Assembly: GCA_030141605.1 (NCBI GenBank) | Contig: JAQGDQ010000222.1 | Coordinates: 62,001-126,000 of the forward strand | DNA length: 64,000 nt | DNA from: Tubiluchus corallicola | Lineage: Eukaryota > Priapulida > Priapulimorpha > Priapulimorphida > Tubiluchidae | Reading direction: 5' to 3' | Shown here: positions 61,057 to 64,000 of the stretch, in pieces | How the letters are laid out: the number at the start of each line of letters is the position of its first letter | Position numbering within the stretch: the stretch's first letter is position 1 | Position numbers and translations under genes: made by a program | The notes under the pieces: model-generated | Seen by the model: only the letters and a program-made list of their open reading frames with translations | Databases searched by the model: none | What the model was told of the DNA's origin: nothing

Positions 61057-63663
61057 TTAAAAATAGCCATTGTTATTAAAACTGTAGCCTTCATTGTTAT
61101 TAGAACCATAGCCAAAGATGGTAGATTTCTGGCGTTTATTCTTCCTAGAAGTAACTCTCCGCAGTTCGGGCTTGTAACATCGGTCCTTTAAGTCGCGTTC
61201 TGTAAGAGCACTACTAGGTCTGCCTATAGTGACCTGCAATTCAAATAATCTTCGAATAATTTTCTAATGTTTTCCCTTGATGGTCGTCATCCTCAATATT
61301 TACGCAAGATATGTCATTCCAAAATTGATTTTCACGTTGAATTCATAAAATTTAATTTAAATCACTTATCCACAAAGCTTTTTATGCTCCTTATGCTATT
61401 TTAGCTATCGACTTAATATCTGCCACATACCAGTCCACGTATCTCAATTAAAGAAATGTGCTCACAGTGTATGTCTTTATATATATCAAAGTTAAATCTA
61501 AATGACAGTTCAGTTTGTCCCAGTATTTTTACAACAAATGAAATATTTGCACATGTGTCTAAATCGCTTTCTCTAGTCTACCCACGCCAGATGAGTCTAG
61601 CGTTTAGATAGAGGTTACGGCATTTATTATGGCGTAGTTGGCTATCTTTTTTTCTGAAGCACATGCCAAGAAACTCAATAAAGGCTAAATTGACGTAGAA
61701 AGACAGGTTAAAGTTCTAACAGGATGGAATGCAGTTCGAAAAATGGGACGTAATTAGGATGTAGTCCAAGATTTCAACAAAAACGTACTTTTAAAATCAT
61801 TGACCTTCTTTTGACCTATACTGGAAGATTGTTGATTTAATTTTTTGACCTACTAAACGACTGAACAATAATTTTTTGACCTACTGAACGACTGAACAAT
61901 AACTTTTTGACCTACTGAACGACTGAACAATTTTATTCCTGTATTACAAGTAATCTTACCTCACCACGAAGCTGTACAGGTACATCAGACCATTTGAAAA
62001 TGTCCCCATTGTTGTTGTTACATGATTTGCAGTTCTGGAGACGTTGCGATTGCGTTAGAAGACCTTCGTACACATTTAAATCACTGACGCATCCAAACAT
62101 ATCTGCATCCAGAGAGTTAGTCCAATATGCGCCAATGGAGCCAAACACCTCGTCGTCACCAATGTTTGAAAGATCGGGCCCAGGGTCGCTGAGATCTACT
62201 TCAAGTGTAAAACCACCAAACTAATAAATAAAAATGCAGATATTTGGTAGCCATAGTTTTTGTAGATGACGAAGGTTTTGAATGTAACAGCATCTATGCC
62301 TCGTTATTTCATTGTTGAATTAATGTCCATTTGTTCCCTAGCCTGTATTACTGAGGAAAATTATATCAGAAACAAAGCTTGACCACTGTGTTTAATGTCC
62401 ACTGTATTTAATTTAAACCATGAAACGTTTTTTATCAATGATGGTGTCTCTATGATGTAAATATCATATATACTACTAACATCTTCTCCACATTCTGAGT
62501 AAAATCTGATCTTTCCTGCAGACTCACTGATTTCGACACAGCCATGGTGCCAGTATCCATCGCACAAACCTGACCCGAATATATTTCCAAAACCAGGTAC
62601 GCTAAAAAGACAAAACCCCTAAATGTCACTGATTCTAAAGCACATCATAGTATCTCCATTACAGGCTTGTTATCTGGGTACCGACTGGTTGGCATAGTGC
62701 TTGGATGCCTGCAAGATTTTCTATACCATAGATGAAATATTTTGGTATTCATGGGAATTCTGTTTTTTATAATTCTGGTCAGTCTGATATTCTGATTTAA
62801 TAGCTAGAGGTCTTAATGACCTCTAGTTGCTCGTATGTAGTACAGAGAAAATATTACAAACTTACTGAACTTTTTTTGAAATTGACGTTATAAACATTGA
62901 AAAGAAATTCGAAAAATTTGCTGAGAGCCATTTTCTTAGTGATAATCTTAGTTGAAATTTCAACTAAAATGTTAAATGTTAAAATTTTAAAACTTACTCT
63001 CCGCATGGAAGAGAAGTTTTGAAATTTAAAATCGACCAGATTACCATTGAGTCATCCAAACCATCAACTCCTGGTACAGCTGTTGACTTGTAGCACCTAC
63101 ATTGGAGAAATTACAAATTAAAAACAAAAAAAATTATACCCAAGATGCATGCAAGTTATGTTCGAAGAAAATGTGCTAATCCTTGTAATAGCTGTTTGTT
63201 AACCCTTCCAATAATAATAATTGACAGCTAGATTAAGGAATTAAAGCAAAACGGATCCAATTTTAAACCGTAGGTAAAAACAATCTACTCTTTAAAATAT
63301 TGAAAGGAAACATTCTGTTTTTTCAAAGATGACTTACAGGAAATGAGTATGTTGTGAACGCAACAAAAATACCTCTGTTATATAGATGATGCACGGATGG
63401 TGATGAAAAGGATGATGGCGAGGGTAATGATGGTAATTATGGTGACGACAACGACAGCGGCGATGATGACGACGATGATGATGGTGATGATGTTGATGAC
63501 ATAAAAGGTAACACTAAAAAAGCCTGCACATACCCACACAGGGTGAATTCAGAAAACTGTTTGCGTTTCTGTAAAATGGATCCTATAAGTTCCGCGCGAG
63601 TATTGTTCCTTCCATTAAAGCAAAGTTCAAAAACGTGAGGATCAAGTTTGGCACACGGCTCTC
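61057..63663 (-). CDS. Cys-rich LamG/pentraxin-like secreted protein, 5' end missing
   Basis: Five minus-strand exons join in phase: 63534-63663, 62998-63096, 62481-62601, 61960-62220, 61057-61233 (stop at 61057). The first visible exon starts in phase 1 after TTTCAG, so earlier exons and the start codon lie to the right of the window. Donors are GTATGT, GTAAGT, GTTAGT (weak) and GTAAGA. The 262-residue segment has many cysteines, several spaced like disulfides. The segments DGYWHHGCVEI, GCVSDLNVYEGLLTQ and KWSDVPVQLRGEV follow the order of a concanavalin-like LamG/pentraxin fold: a WHH strand, a G-x-(V/I)-x-D-x-x-VY strand, then W-x-D. It ends in a basic stretch (RKNKRQK) and a Gly/Asn/Tyr-rich tail. 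An extracellular adhesion or matrix role is inferred; no named family is recognised. Confidence 0.6.
61842..61934. repeat. 31-bp tandem repeat, three copies
   Basis: Three near-identical copies contain TTTTTGACCTACTGAACGAC and CTGAACAATAA. They end about 25 bases from the donor of the 61960-62220 exon, inside the last intron of the LamG-like gene. Confidence 0.9.
63241..63350. repeat. Uninterrupted copy of the interspersed repeat seen at 51357 and 52230
   Basis: It matches the left and right flanks of the piggyBac-like insertion continuously. TTAA at 63292-63295 occupies the position where that element sits in the other copy. It lies in an intron of the LamG-like gene. Confidence 0.65.
63391..63502. 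repeat. GAT/GGT-type trinucleotide microsatellite
   Basis: An imperfect (GAT)n array with GGT, GAC and GCG interruptions, 30 bases downstream (minus sense) of the first visible LamG-like exon. Confidence 0.9.
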
Positions 63664-64000
63664 CTGAAATTCATTTAGTGCTATATTAATATTCTTAGTC
63701 AGTAAACAATTGCGTACCGACATTAATACTGGTCAATTTAAAAGTTTAAATTAACAGTAATAGAGTGAGATTGTATTATTTTACATTAATTAATTATGTG
63801 TCTCATGTAATCATGATAAATTTTGACTGATTTTTTAAGAATCACTGAAACAGTAGTTGACAAAACGTGGAATCAGCACTGAAACGTTATCCTGAACAGA
63901 CATTTATGAAATGTAACTTAAAGAAGTGTAAGGGGGTATTATGAAAACTAAACTCACAACAACTTTTCCCAAGCTTGATTAAATGCGAATTATTTAATAA
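63664..64000. other. Right edge, no exon recognised
   Basis: AT-rich sequence, presumably an intron of the minus-strand LamG-like gene, since the exon ending at 63663 starts mid-codon. No further exon is visible before the edge. Confidence 0.5.

Overview
The window is nuclear DNA of an invertebrate animal. It is AT-rich, has GT-AG introns and large intergenic spaces, and carries many microsatellites and decayed transposons. The gene families (AMPA-type glutamate receptor, inward-rectifier K+ channel, ZP-domain secreted proteins) are animal families. I cannot name the phylum from the sequence alone. Exons were joined by hand using GT/AG sites, matching codon phase and family alignment, so the gene models are predictions without transcript support.

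Layout. Positions 1-8072 show no gene, only simple repeats and one tRNA-like SINE head. Positions 8073-22309 hold two paralogous three-exon genes on the minus strand. Each encodes a signal peptide, a long Gly/Tyr/Gln/Ser-rich region and a C-terminal four-cysteine ZP-N domain that stops without a ZP-C half. Between them lie a hAT MITE with a perfect 8-bp target duplication, a hAT transposase relic and a tRNA-like sequence. Positions 22310-29205 are intergenic, with simple repeats and one LTR-like block. Positions 29206-32252 hold a complete two-exon inward-rectifier K+ channel on the plus strand. A 34755-57922 plus-strand gene encodes an AMPA-type ionotropic glutamate receptor; 18 exons join in frame to 906 residues. 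Its introns contain a LINE remnant, tRNA-derived SINE heads, a piggyBac-like relic nested in an older repeat, and very long trinucleotide arrays. Positions 57923-61056 contain a solo LTR. From 61057 to beyond the right edge a minus-strand gene encodes a Cys-rich LamG/pentraxin-like secreted protein with an Asn-rich tail; its 5' end is not in the window.

The AMPA receptor and Kir channel are both membrane excitability proteins, but nothing in the sequence shows that they work together. The two ZP-N genes are clearly a tandem duplication and probably make extracellular matrix or cuticle-like material. They are the least familiar feature here: ZP-N without ZP-C, attached to a glycine/tyrosine-rich region with a central module of about 110 residues that is much better conserved between the two copies than the rest of the low-complexity region.
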